64,000 nt of DNA. Origin: Solanum dulcamara. Lineage: Eukaryota > Streptophyta > Magnoliopsida > Solanales > Solanaceae. Within the stretch, counting starts at the first letter, position 1. Every line of letters begins with the position of its first letter. The position numbers and the translations under genes are program-made. A model generated the notes under the pieces. It saw only the letters and a program-made list of their open reading frames with translations. It ran no database searches and was not told the DNA's origin. Positions 37,485-48,785 of the stretch are shown here, piece after piece. The stretch is from NCBI RefSeq assembly GCF_947179165.1, contig NC_077242.1, forward strand, positions 39,017,597 to 39,081,596, read 5' to 3'.

Positions 37485-40151
37485 GAATTGTGGATCCAAG
37501 AAGAGCTGCATTAAGAAGAATCAGAATGTGGAACAACAAGCACCTCTAGCTCCAATTGATCCTTTAGCCGAGCAAGTCACTCATGCTGAGTTTTGGGCTG
37601 CTTTTTAAGTGTTAGACTAAGCGATGACTACCCAAGCCAATTGTGAGTTTATAGATTCCATGAACCCAAATGTGGGTATGGCTACAACTAGTGTCTAAGA
37701 CTTCACTCGGATAAACCCTCTAGAATTTCATGGTTCTGAGGTGGATAAGGATCCACAAGAGTTTTTCGAAGGTATTTAGAAGATCATTGAGATAATAGAT
37801 GTTACTCCAATTGAGAGTGCAGATTTGGCTACTCATATGTTGAAAACGGTGTCTTATATTTGGTTCCAGTAATAGAAGGATGAAAGGGCTACTGATGCGG
37901 GTCGATTGGATTAGGAAAAGTTTAAAGGAGCTTTTCTAGATAGATTCTTCTCTCTCGAGATGAGAGAGGTAAAGGTGCAATAGTTCATTAACTTGAGGCA
38001 AGACAACATGAGTGTGAAAGAATATGCTTTGAAATATACTTAACTATCTATGTATGCTTCAGCCATGGTGGCCAATTGTAGGGCTCGTATGAATAAAGGC
38101 CATTTTTGGTATCTTAGAGACTATTGTGAAGGAATGTCGAATGGCTATGTTGATCAAGGAGATGGAAATTTCTAGGTTGATGATTCATGCTCAATAGATT
38201 ATGTAAGAGAAGATTAAGGAGAGTCCTAGGTAGGGGTGTACATGGACTGGGTTGGTTCCAATTTTTTACAAACCAAACAAACCATTTGTGTTGGGTTATA
38301 AAATCTATAAACCAAACCAAATCAATAAAAGTCGGGTTTTTTTATATCAATTTTTCTCAGATTTTTTGGTTTTTTTCGAGTTTTTTGGGTTTTTTTGAAT
38401 TTCTCGTATTTTTCATAATATCTAATAAAAAGCATAGAGCACTGCTTCTTAAAAAGAGTTCTAGTACAAAATATCAACATAAAAGATGGAGGCAGAACAC
38501 TGTTTGAAGTTTTAACTTTATAAGATGGTTTTTTTTAATATTATTTAGATGAGCTTCTCAAGTCCAAATCTAAATGTAAGAAAGAAAACAAAAATTATGA
38601 AAAATTTTAAAAAAATATTTATAAACTACATTTTAATAAATATTTTTATGTGTAACATAATTTAAAAGTAGTATATCTATAATCGGGTCAGTTGGGGTTC
38701 GGTTTGACTTTTTTTAGTTAAAACCAAACCAACCCTATAATGGTCGGATTTTTTTTCCAAACACCAAATCAAGTCAAACCAAACCACTAGTCGGTTTTTT
38801 TTTCTGGTTTGGTTCGGTTTATCGGTTTGATGCGGTTTATCGGTTTGCCCTGTACAGCTCTACTCCTAGGGAAACTAAGAGGGATCGGACCGATAATGGT
38901 GACTACTCTCATTAGAGATCTGGTGGTAGTGGTTATTCTCAATTTCATCAGAAGTATTTAGGCTCAGGTCCATCTTCGATTAGTTCTCTGGTTCCTAAGT
39001 ATAACAAGGATATTGTGCCAAACTCTAAGCCACAGGGTAATGCTTCTAGTGAACAGTCTTTCCCTGCATGTCAGAAGCGTGGGAAGAGCCACCTGAGAGA
39101 GTGCTTCACCGGTACTTATAGATGTTATAGATGTGGTAAAACTGGTCATAGATTGAAGGGTTTCCCTAGGCTACTAGCAAAGGTAGAGATATTTTCCAGT
39201 AGGCTCAGCCTAGTGCTCCAGCATGACGCTTGACTCAGAAGGGTACCTCATCTGGTTCTGGTTGTGGATAGAACAAAGGAAGGTTTTATGCTCTTCAGAA
39301 TCGACGGGATTAGGAGGATTCTCCTGATGTGGTCACTGGCATGTTATGAGTCTTTTTGTTTAATGTTATGCCTTATTAGATCCAAGAGAGAATCTTTCCT
39401 TCGTAACTCCTTATATTGCTATGAAATTTGATGTCACTCCCGAAATCTTGTTCGAACATTTCCTAGTCTCTACTCTTGTTGGTGACTCAGTTTTAGCTAA
39501 ATGGGTATACATAAATTGAACGGTATTAATTTCTCCAAATATTACCTTAGTTGATCTAGTAAAACTAGATATGCTTAATTTTGATGTCATTTTTGGCATG
39601 GATTGGCTACATTCTTGTCATGCTTCCATCAGTTAGAGTCATTAAATTTTAGTTCCCTAATGAGCCAGTCTTCTAGTGGAAGTACAGTACTTCATCGCCT
39701 ATAGGCCGGTTAGTTCCTTACCTTAAGGCCAGAAAAATGATTTCCAAATGTTGCGTCCCTCATCTAGTTCGGATTAGGGATATAGTTTCAAACCCCAGCT
39801 CTTCAGTTCGTTCATGTTGTTAATGAATTTCTAGAGGTGTTTCTCGAAGATCTTCCTGGAGTCCTTCTCGGGAAGGGAAATTGACTTTGGGATAGACCTT
39901 CTTCTGGATACTCAGCCCTATCTCTATTCCTCCTTATTTAATAGCTCCAACTAAGATTAAGGAGTTGAAATATAAGTTAAAGGACCTTCTGGATAAAGGA
40001 TTCATCAGGTCAAACTTTTCTCCATGGGGTGCTCTAGTTCTCTTTGTTCATAAGAAAGATGGTTCTCTTAGAATGTGCATTGATTATCGATAGCTAAACA
40101 ACATGACAATCAAGAATAAGCATCCCATCCCCAAGATTGATGAATTTTTCA
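37485..40151 (+). pseudogene. Ty3/gypsy element A gag-pol remnant, plus strand
   Basis: Gag begins near GGATCCAAGAAGAGCTGC (37490) and runs to about 38230, continuing after a MITE at 38863. A CCHC knuckle CYRCGKTGHRLKGF is at about 39118-39160, with its last Cys lost, preceded by a degenerate ACQKRGKSHLREC. Protease sequence follows at 39360-39610 (LSTLVGDSVLAKW; FDVIFGMDWLHSCHAS). RT starts at about 39940 ([29 protein letters not shown]) and stops dead at 40151, where element B's LTR begins. Numerous stops and frame changes are present. Rooted in the chromovirus-type gypsy group by its protease/RT motifs; the sub-lineage is not determined. Confidence 0.8.
38231..38862. mobile_element. hAT-type MITE in element A gag
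   Basis: Terminal inverted repeats TAGGGGTGTACATGG and, at the far end, the reverse complement of TAGAGCTGTACAGGG (imperfect, about 15 bp). Flanks are 8-bp duplications GTCCTAGG and CTCCTAGG (7 of 8 identical). Inside, A/T-rich arms carry repeated AACCAAACCAAA and GGTTTATCGGTTTG words that can fold back. No transposase; 632 bp. Confidence 0.8.
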
Positions 40152-43100
40152 TGTAACACCCCAAACTATTCTAACTTAGATCAGTCCAAAAGCCATAAGA
40201 AGTGAACTTAACGTTTGTACCAAAAGAGTTCCACGGGTGCCAGCTACGGCTCGTAGAAAGTTCTATGGCTCGTAAGAGGGATTTTAGAAACCTCCTATAC
40301 TTAGAAAAAAATTTCGTTGTTAAGACCCTTCCTTCGAATTGCTTCTATGGCCCGTAGAAGTTTCTATGGACGTAGGAAGCATCTGTAGAAGAGGTCCTCA
40401 TGACCAGTCTCAAGACCCAATCCATGAGCTAGTCCTACGACCCGTAAACGGGACTCGTTGACCCAATGTACATTCCTGTAGCTATTGGAATATGCACCTA
40501 GTTCCACGACCTATGTTTATGACCCGTCAAAAGGTCTACAGAGCGTAGAAGGTCCCATAGACCCCAACCCTCAGAATCCCTATCTTGATTCCATGGTCAA
40601 CCTTTACAGCCCGTAGAAGGGTCTACGAACCGTAGAAGGGCTTCGTAGACCTAATATATCAATTTCCAGTAAATCTATTTTTGGACCCCCTAGCTCCCAT
40701 GACGGGTCTTCTATGTCTTGTAGAAGGTTCTGCGGTCCGTAGAATGACCCGTAGATAATCTGAGTCAGTTTTTAATGAAGAATAGTTTGGTAATTTTCCA
40801 CCCTTTACAAACCAAAACCCTGATGTTTTGGGACTATTTTTTTTATCAGTACCCTACATGTTTTTTCTTTCATTAACACTTCGAAGATTTAGAGCGAGGA
40901 TTGGAGAGGAGAAAAAGCTAGGGTTCAAGCGCATAAATCAAGTTCTTCGAGTTTCTCCAGCAACGTCATTCTTTCAGGTATGTAAGGCTATTCACAGTGT
41001 TGGAATGAGTTCATCCTCGCACCCTACATCTCAATTTTGTTATTAAAGAATTCAAGCAAGAGTTTCAATCCCATTATATTGAGTTTTAAGTTAGTTATGT
41101 TATCTCTCATTGATTTCTCTGTGTATTTGATTCTATTGCGATTATTCTCATGCTTCGAGTTCTTGAATTATTGTTCATGTTTACATTCACATGAACCTAG
41201 TTGAGTATCTACAATTTCTTTTACTATGCATTGTTTTTAGTTGAAAATATGATGTAATTTCATGTCTTAATCGAGAAAGAAGTTTTGAGTATAACAGATC
41301 ACTTGAGTTTGTGAAGTCTTTCATTCATTGATTCTGAGCATGACCTTTATTAAGTCTAATGAGTTTGAGTATTTATGCATCTATTTATCTTGAGACTATG
41401 TTGAGAAACCAAAAGCTACAGTTTAGTGCATTTATTGAGTTTGAGAAGTATAACTATTTTAAAGAGAATGTAGTGATCTTGAGAAGAGATGAGTTAAAAT
41501 TAGTAAAGTCTAATGAGACGGAATTAGATATTATTTTGAGTATTTTTACTCACCCGAGTATATGAGCATTATTACATATGTTTTAAGAGTAGTATTGAGC
41601 ACTGATTTAGATTAGAGTTTAGATAACTCAATCCCATAAACTATGTAGCCTGCATTGGATTGTACGGTTGATTCAGACGAGCCCTCACTTCAGTTCCTGA
41701 TACAGACTTTTATTGGATGCATAAGATGAGTTTTCATCCCTTACCCTGGTAAGGTTGGATGGATCTGGCCATGATAGCAGTTCGTTGTATCATCAGGAAG
41801 CTCATAGTGATGGTTGTCAGTTATAGAAACTCCACAAAGAGTAAACATTCTTTTGATATTTAGATGCATGACTTACTTATATTTTGTAAAGCATTGACTA
41901 ATTTTCATATTTGCATTCTTTATTCGAGTTGAGTTACTTTAGTGTTCATTCTAGTTTGATATTAAGTGAGTATGTTTTCTTTCAGTTATTTTACATACCG
42001 TACATTCCATGTACTATCATCTTTCAATGGTGCATCATTTTATGATGCAGATACAGATATTAGAAATCCTCAACAGGCGCATTGTTGAAGATTAAGTCAT
42101 TCAACTTTTTATGACACCTCTTTGACTTCAGAGGAACTCTTTTCAATGGCACTCATTCTTTCTTCAATAGTTCTTTAAGGTAGCTGTGGGCTTGTCCAGT
42201 ACCTATCTTATGAGTTTTATAGGCTTCTTAGACAAAGATAGAGTTTAGTCGGTTAAACTATTCAGAATCCGTTTTAAAAAAGTATTTTAGTATATATTTT
42301 GAGACTTATTTTTGAGATTCATGAGTTTACCTTTAATATATTTTAAATTCTCACCTTTATGAATCTAATCCTTTCGAGTTAAGTCTTTTGTAACAACCCC
42401 TAAAACGCTGTATGTCAGTATTTCAATTCTCGACGAAAATGATACAGTCTTTGTATTTTGGACATAACTTTTCATACGATGATCCAAATTATGTGAACCA
42501 AATTTCTGAGTAACCACAACATCATTACCTACAACTTTTGTGAAGACCATATGTTAAGTTTCGGAGGTTAAGTAGGTCAAATAAACTAATTATTGTAAGA
42601 CAGTGTGTTGTGACGAAATGGAGTGTTTGTAGAAGAAAATTCATACATCACTGTAGGATGCTCCAAATTGTTTGATTCTTAAACGACATGAAACTAGACT
42701 TCTATATCTACAATTATTATGAAGATACCCAATCCTAATAAGAAATTTATCTTGTTCAAACGCAGCTCCGAAAAAGAGTATTCTGTCAAAGATAACTCAT
42801 TTCACCTACAATGGAAAGATTTAGATACATTTGACATCACTTATGACATCAATAGTCCTGCATTTGACATCACCAATGACATCAATATATTCCATTAAAT
42901 TTTCAGATTTTTCTTTATAATTATTTTATTTATTGTTAGATTCTTCTTTCCCATCTATAAATACCCACCTTATTTCTTCATTTTATTCATCAAGCTTTCT
43001 TAAGCAACTCTTCTCTCTATATACTTCTTTACTCATTCTCAAATATAGTTTTAGTTTTAGTAGTATAAAAATACTACTCCGGTGATTCTTATACTCCGGG

Positions 43101-44633
43101 TAGTACACAAAATGCTCCGGCGAGAAAAAAAGGCTAGGGGTCCAAGAGTGTTCTAATTCGGAGTAAAGCTTTCGATTTAAGGTATGTAAGGCTTTCATAG
43201 CACCGGATTGAGTCCGTCCATGCGCCCAATATTTAAATTCATTATAATTGAGTTATAATTGAGTTTTATCCAAATCGTGAATTCTAAATAAATTAATTCT
43301 TCTTCTATTGAGTTAGATATATTTATGCATTAATATTATTATTATTGTTATCTCTCATATTATTGAAATTATTGTTCATGGCTACTTTCTCATGAATCCT
43401 AATTGATTTGATGTTCATGAATATTTTTACACATGTTTTGAGCAAAGATGTTGGCTTTTTAATATTTTTATTGATAAAAAAAGTGATATGAATTAATACT
43501 ATATATGTATTTTATTGAATTTTGAAAGAGCAAAAGAGTTAAGTTTAAATGAATTTGAGTAAATGATATTTTGAGCAAGATGTTTTGATGAGATGTAATT
43601 GATGTTTTTAAAGTATAATGACTGATGAAGAGGTAATGATATGAGTTTGATGATTTAAATTAAAGTCCAATGAGACTAGATGATGAGATTAATATGAGCA
43701 CATATTTTGGGAGTAGTATTGAGCACCGAGTTGGGTAAGAGTTTAATTGACTCAAACCCCAGAACTACGTAGCCAGTGTAGGATGGAGGCTATGCCTCTT
43801 AAGTCCCAAAAAGAGGACTTTGATGAGTGGATCCAAGATAGTGATGTCCTTTACCCTGGCAAGGTATTGGATGGATGTGGCAACGACATCGCTTCGTTGT
43901 ATCATCGCTAGCTCATAAGTGATGGTTGTCGATTAGAGAAACTCCCAACTGAGTAAGCATTTCTTATTATTATTTTAAATTTGCATTACATATTAATGTT
44001 GAGATGATGTTGAGTTCTGAGCTGAGTTTTCCTGAGAGGAATTTCTTGATATATGTCCTTACCTTCCTGCCATTTTACATACTCGTACATTCCACGTACT
44101 GACGTCATTCGACCTGCATCATTTTATGATGCAGATACAAGTGTTAGAGATCCTCAACAGGCGCATCGTTGAAGATCATTATTTTTCAGCTATTTGGTGA
44201 GTCCTTGTATTCGGAGGAACTCTCTATCCTTTTATTATTTTTGAGTATTATGTTTCTTTTAAGGTAGCCATGGACATGTCATTGGCACCATCTAAGAGTA
44301 TTAGAGGCTTCATAGACAGAGTTTGATGATGTAATCGGAGTAGTTCTCCTTAGAAACTACTTCTTCTAAGAATTATCTATTTTTCCTTTTAATGTTGATG
44401 ATGACAAGCCCACATTAGTATTCTTAAGTCTTCCGCTGATGAACAAATGAGTAATGAGACCAAGTGGTTCTCTCGGAAGCCAGAGATGGTTTCTGAGTGC
44501 CAGCCACGCCTAGGGTACCCTCTCGGGGCGTGACATCTTTCTCTTAGTAGTCAGCCATGCTAGGTATTTACTTGGGAACCAACAATGGTTTTTGAGAGCC
44601 ATCCAGCCTAGGGTGTAGACTTGGGGTGTGATA
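40152..44633 (+). mobile_element. 5' LTR of element B, split by solo LTR copy 3
   Basis: It starts TGTAACACCCCAAACTATTC inside element A's RT and ends CTTGGGGTGTGATA, directly before a primer-binding site. Without the nested 2147-bp LTR and its 5-bp duplication it is 2330 bp. The U3 (40230-40760) is an array of CGTAGAAG/CTATGG words; landmarks GTATGTAAGGCTATTC, GAGCACTGATTTAG and TGATGCAGATACAG follow in the same order as in other LTRs here. Confidence 0.88.
42389..44535 (+). mobile_element. Solo LTR, copy 3 (family 'S'), TSD TCTTT
   Basis: It begins TGTAACAACCCCTAAAACG and ends CTCGGGGCGTGACA, flanked by perfect TCTTT duplications (42384-42388 and 44536-44540). It is close to copy 2 (inverted) over its whole length and to copy 1 from about 959 onward, with few indels, so these three insertions are relatively young. 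Confidence 0.96.
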
Positions 44634-44637
44634 AACT

Positions 44638-44650
44638 TGGTATCAGAGCC
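44638..44650 (+). other. Primer-binding site of element B (tRNA-iMet)
   Basis: TGGTATCAGAGCC lies four bases after the LTR end and is a perfect match to the 3' end complement of initiator methionine tRNA as used by plant Ty3/gypsy elements. Confidence 0.93.
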
Positions 44651-44850
44651 CAGAGATCAAGAGTCCTAAGTTTTCTATGAAGTCGAGTCTAGTAGAGTCA
44701 TCCTTATTGGTGTAAAGTGCACCACATCTATAACGGGGAGGATATAACACTTTAGGAATTATCTCACTTCTTTCGTACTCCAAACTCGTGCGATAGAGTT
44801 TTACTCTGTAAAAGCTTCAGCTAACTCATGCACTTACACATTTTCAGATC

Positions 44851-46650
44851 ATGCCTCCAAAATGCACAATAAGTCAAAGGAGTATTGCCAACACCGAAAG
44901 TCCTCTGACTACTTTGCCTTCACCATCTGGAATGCAGATAAGGAATAGAGCATGAGTAGCTGAGCCAGAGAATGATAATGGAACTCAATAGGTTCCGTAG
45001 TCCCCTATTGCTCAGCCTACCATTACTTCTGAGGCAGAGTTTAGAGGAGTGATAACTATGCTCACACATTTGATGACTACCCAATTAGGCCATGAAAACA
45101 CTCTAATCCCTAGCTCTAGTTCTCAAGAGCCTTCTACTACTACAAAGATTAAAGATTTTTTAAGGATGAATCCACTAGTCTTCACAGATCTAAGAAATGA
45201 TAATGGAATTCAAGAGGTTCCGCCGTCCCCTACTGCTCAGCCTACCGTTACATCTGAGGCAGAGTTTAGAGGAGTGATCACAATGTTCACACATTTGATG
45301 ACTGCCCAATCAGGCCGTCAAGGCACTCTAGTCCCTATCTCTAATTCTCAAGAGCCTTCTGCTACTGTAAAGATTAGAGACTTCTTGGGGATGAATCAAC
45401 GAGTCTTCACCGGTTCTAAGATTGAGAAAGATCCCTCAAAAATTATTGATGAGATGTGGAAGATCCTTAAAGTTAAGCATACGACCAAAATTGAAACAGT
45501 TGAGCTCATTTCCTATCAGCTCAAAGATGTGGCTAATGTTTGGTAAAACTAGTGGGAGGAGACTCGTGGTGAGTATGCTGAGCCTGCTGTTTGGGGTGAG
45601 TTTGAGAGTGCATTCCTAGAACCCTTCTTTCCCCTAGAGCTGAGGGAAGCAAAGGTTGAATAGTTTGTGTCTGAAATAAGAAGGGTTGAAAGTGAAAGAT
45701 ACAACCTTAAGTTCATCTAGATGTCCGGGAATGCTCTAGAGATTGTCCCAAAGTCTAATAAAAGATGAGAAAGTTTGATTGTGGCTTGGGAAAACATATG
45801 AATAAGGAATGAAAGGCTGCTTTGTTGATCTCTGACATGGAAACCTCGATACTCATGGTGTATGAACGATAGGTTGAGGAGGACAAAAAGAAATATAGGG
45901 ATAAACATCAACACAAGAAAGCGAGTTCTGCAGGTAATGAGACTAACCACCTGAAGAGTGGTAATGGAAATCAGTCTTTCTTTCAGAGGAGGTCTTCTGG
46001 CTATGCATCATCATCAGCGAATGCACCAACATCAAAAAACAGGAATGACCAGAGGTCATAGAGTAACCAAAACTCAGAGCCCAAGGTTTTTAGTCTTAAG
46101 GAAGCGTGGCCCAAGGTTCTTTGCAGAAGCCGCCTTGTGGTAAGTATGGTATAGTGTATCTGGGAGAGTGTTGTGATGAAGCTAGTGGATGCTACAAGTG
46201 TGGTCAGATGGGTCACTATATCAGAGATTGCCCGTCAGATAGATAAGGTAATATGGGCAACAATGCCCAATCTTCTTCAGCAGCACCATCCGATAGAGTT
46301 GGTCAGAAGGGTACTACTTCAGGAGCAGGCAAAGGCTCAAATCATTTGTATGTTATAGATAGTCACCAAGATCAAGAGAATTGGCCAGACATTATCATTA
46401 GTATGCTCAATGTCTTTTCTCTTGATCGTTATGCCATACTAGATCCAGGTGCAAATTTGTCCTTTGTGACTCCTTATATAGCTGTGAAGTTCTGGATCCG
46501 TCCCAAACTCTTTTTAGAGGCTTTTAGTGTTGCTACTACTATTGGTGATTCCATCCTAGCTAAGAGTATTGGTTCTTTGGCTCAAGTTGATAGTACTATT
46601 CCTCAATCTGATCAAATTTGGATAATTGATATGACAACTTGTGTGGTATG
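44851..46650 (+). pseudogene. Ty3/gypsy element B gag and protease start, truncated
   Basis: ATG at 44851 (MPPKCTIS, a typical gag start) follows the primer site by 200 bp. The gag core is at 45350-45720 (FTGSKIEKDPSKIIDEMWKI, then W.ES.FLEPFFPLELREAK); a CCHC knuckle CYKCGQMGHYIRDC is at 46187-46228; protease starts at about 46430 (AILDPGANLSFVTPY with D-P-G for D-[ST]-G, then ATTIGDSILAKS). Similarity fades after about 46570 and nothing of RT follows, so the element is truncated there. Several stops (for example at about 45544) and frame changes are present. Gag contains a 225-bp tandem duplication. Confidence 0.82.
44971..45420. repeat. 225-bp tandem duplication inside element B gag
   Basis: AATGATAATGGAACTCAA at 44971 recurs at 45196 as AATGATAATGGAATTCAA, and the following 200+ bp, encoding AEFRGVITM.THLMT..., match with about 10-15% difference. 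225 is a multiple of three, so the frame is preserved. Confidence 0.88.
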
Positions 46651-47516
46651 AATACTTTGGACAGCTGATAATGAATTGTCTTTTTCTTGTTTATAAAGAA
46701 TAGGCTGGAATAAGATATTTCACAGGATGTTTCGAAGGCACGTACATAGACACTAAATGGTGGTTCTTCACTTGAATAACATAGTAGTACAATTTTGGAG
46801 AGCTTTTCTCACTTCTTCCTAATCCTCACATGATATTGAAAGTTAAACCAGGTAAATCCATCTGCCTAGAAATATTTGGCAGCAAATGCATTGAGAGTGA
46901 TGATGTAGATAAAGCAAAGTGCAAGGGTTTGGGAAAATACAGGGCACATGCTGGTGAGACTGCAAGCTGGTCAAGGAACTTGTACGTTTTACTTTCTTAA
47001 CTCAAGATATTGAAGGGATTGCTTGCTTTTGAAACTGGAGAATTCTTTATTGTGTATTTTCTACGCGACTAATTTAAGGCATAATTATAGAAACCAAGTG
47101 CCTATTAGTCTTAACCTTTTCATTCACGCATGCTACTGCATTTTATAACATATCTGTACTCAGTTAGAGATGCTATAACGCATCATACATGCTTATACCT
47201 GAATAGAGTTGCTGGCCAGTCTAATTGACACGTTTTGCATTTTGGTGAAATGATTCGTGTAAGTCCTTTTAGTGTTCCAAACTATATTTTAAAACAAAAT
47301 TATTTTCCTATGATAGTAAGCTTTAGCACATTTGGTAATTGTAAATCTGAACGTGTTTGCATCAATATTTTGATTGTAAGACCACAATACGAGTACAACC
47401 TCATACATGTCTTGTTTCCTAGAGAAGCCCCCAAAATAAGAAATAATATTCCAACATTCCAATTTTTATCTTTTGTCATGGCCTACAAAAGATTGCCTTA
47501 AATAGTTGCAAGATAT
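46651..47516. other. Unassigned region between retroelement B and gene fragments
   Basis: No transposon ends are recognised. A short coding-like stretch at 46839-46985 (KPGKSICLEIFGSKC, then GKYRAHAGETASWSRN) could be another gene fragment, but I cannot name it. The remainder is AT-rich non-coding sequence. Confidence 0.35.
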
Positions 47517-47957
47517 TTAAGTTGCACTTGCTAAGAGGTCCTGTGACAACTTTTCATATAGGAAATGATCCTTCATAGAGTCATCTGCAGACCAAATAAA
47601 GATACCATGAAGTTTTACCTGGCTCCTTAGTATGGTGCATGCATCAAAGAATCCATGTTCAGGAGACAAGCCACCAATATTATTAGTTCCAAAACTCACA
47701 AGAATGTTGCCTCCTTTATATTTACATCTCTGGGTTTCAAAGTACTGCAGGAATTGAGGTATGGTTGTTCCTTTCTTGTAGGCGTAAAATTGGAATTGAC
47801 ATAGTCTATTAGATGACCATACTTTCTCCAGAGTGCTAAATAATGCACCTGCACTGAAGCATCTGCATATGGTGCTATAGATGTGTAAGAGATGACATTG
47901 TTTTGTTTAAGGAAGTACAACAGTCGCCCGATGCACTCTGCATATGTATTTATTTTC
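47517..47957 (-). pseudogene. GH18 chitinase-like gene fragment (frameshifted)
   Basis: Minus-strand residues match the C-terminal half of plant GH18 proteins (class III/narbonin-like chitinases): [37 protein letters not shown], then GGLSPEHGFFDACTILRSQ and LHGIFIWSADDSMKDHF, ending in a stop near 47517. The two halves are in different frames; a single T appears to be missing after DYVN at about 47801. The upstream half with the catalytic DxxDxDxE motif is absent. There is no intron or promoter. It directly abuts a BTB-type exon on the other strand, suggesting a captured or rearranged fragment. Confidence 0.75.
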
Positions 47958-47994
47958 AATATTAATATTTTCTTTTATCATGTTTTATCACAGA

Positions 47995-48390
47995 TATTTT
48001 CAGCAATTATGTTTGATGATGGAGTATTGGCTTGTTTGGAGTATCTGGAGGTTGTTCCTTGGTCCCAACAAGAAGAGGAAAAAGTAGTATCTCATCTCAG
48101 TCAACTTCAGCTTCCTGATTCAGCAGCTGATATACTTCAGAGACTGGTTGCTGAACCATCAACATCTTCAAGATCCGATGATATTCTTCAGAGACTACTT
48201 ACTAGTGTTTTACATGCCATGGATGATAAAGCCCGCAAAGAGATGAAAAAAGTGATTATCTCGTTTGCAAAGAGAAAACACTAGCAATAGTAGCAGTCAT
48301 GAAAGTAACCTTGATATCTCTCAGGATACTCTCTATCATTTTTGTCATAGATGCCTCACTTCTCTAATGAAATCTGATAATGCTTAGACT
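47995..48390 (+). pseudogene. BTB/POZ-type gene fragment (C-terminal exon, frameshifted)
   Basis: A typical acceptor (TTTATCACAG) precedes an open stretch encoding SAIMFDDGVLACLEYLEVVP and WSQQEEEKVVSHLSQLQLP, the BACK-like segment of a plant BTB/POZ protein family that I recall only by pattern. The frame hits TAG at 48282-48284, but the +1 frame goes on as SNSSSHESNLDISQDTLYHF and CHRCLTSLM, which looks like the continuation, so a frameshift lies at about 48281. No upstream exon is found: the preceding DNA is the GH18 fragment on the opposite strand. Family confidence is moderate. Confidence 0.55.
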
Positions 48391-48785
48391 CCGACAATTC
48401 ATTCCTCCCTCAAGCCCAAGAGGATGGGTGTCCCATTTAAAATAGAAGGAAAACAATAAGCACAAAGAAAAATAGGGAGACGTGGATTACTATCCATTAA
48501 AGCTGAAACTAAAATTTTGATGAATAGTAGCGAGATTGGGAACTAAAAGAAGATGTTTTGATGCGCAATATGCAAAGGTAACAGAAAACAAGCAGCAGCA
48601 GCAAAATGTCATGTCACAGAAATAGAGTGTTTATTCTCCTCGTATTAAATTCTTTACCTCTGCTATCATCCTTCCATCAGAATCCAGCAGTGCCTCAAGT
48701 ATAAATTTGCAGAACCAGAAAATTCATTTAGAATACCTAGGATATCATAGGTTCTGATTGATAATTCAGCTCAACCTGCTCAACA

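Noticed and set aside
38187..38507. 106-codon plus-strand ORF
   Set aside because: It crosses the border of the MITE in element A gag and is not conserved coding sequence.
48660..48720. Minus-strand coding-like stretch ILEALLDSDGRMIAEV ending in a stop
   Set aside because: It lies downstream of the better-supported last NRPC1 exon (48737-48785, correct phase and YQSEPMIS end) and has no acceptor site.
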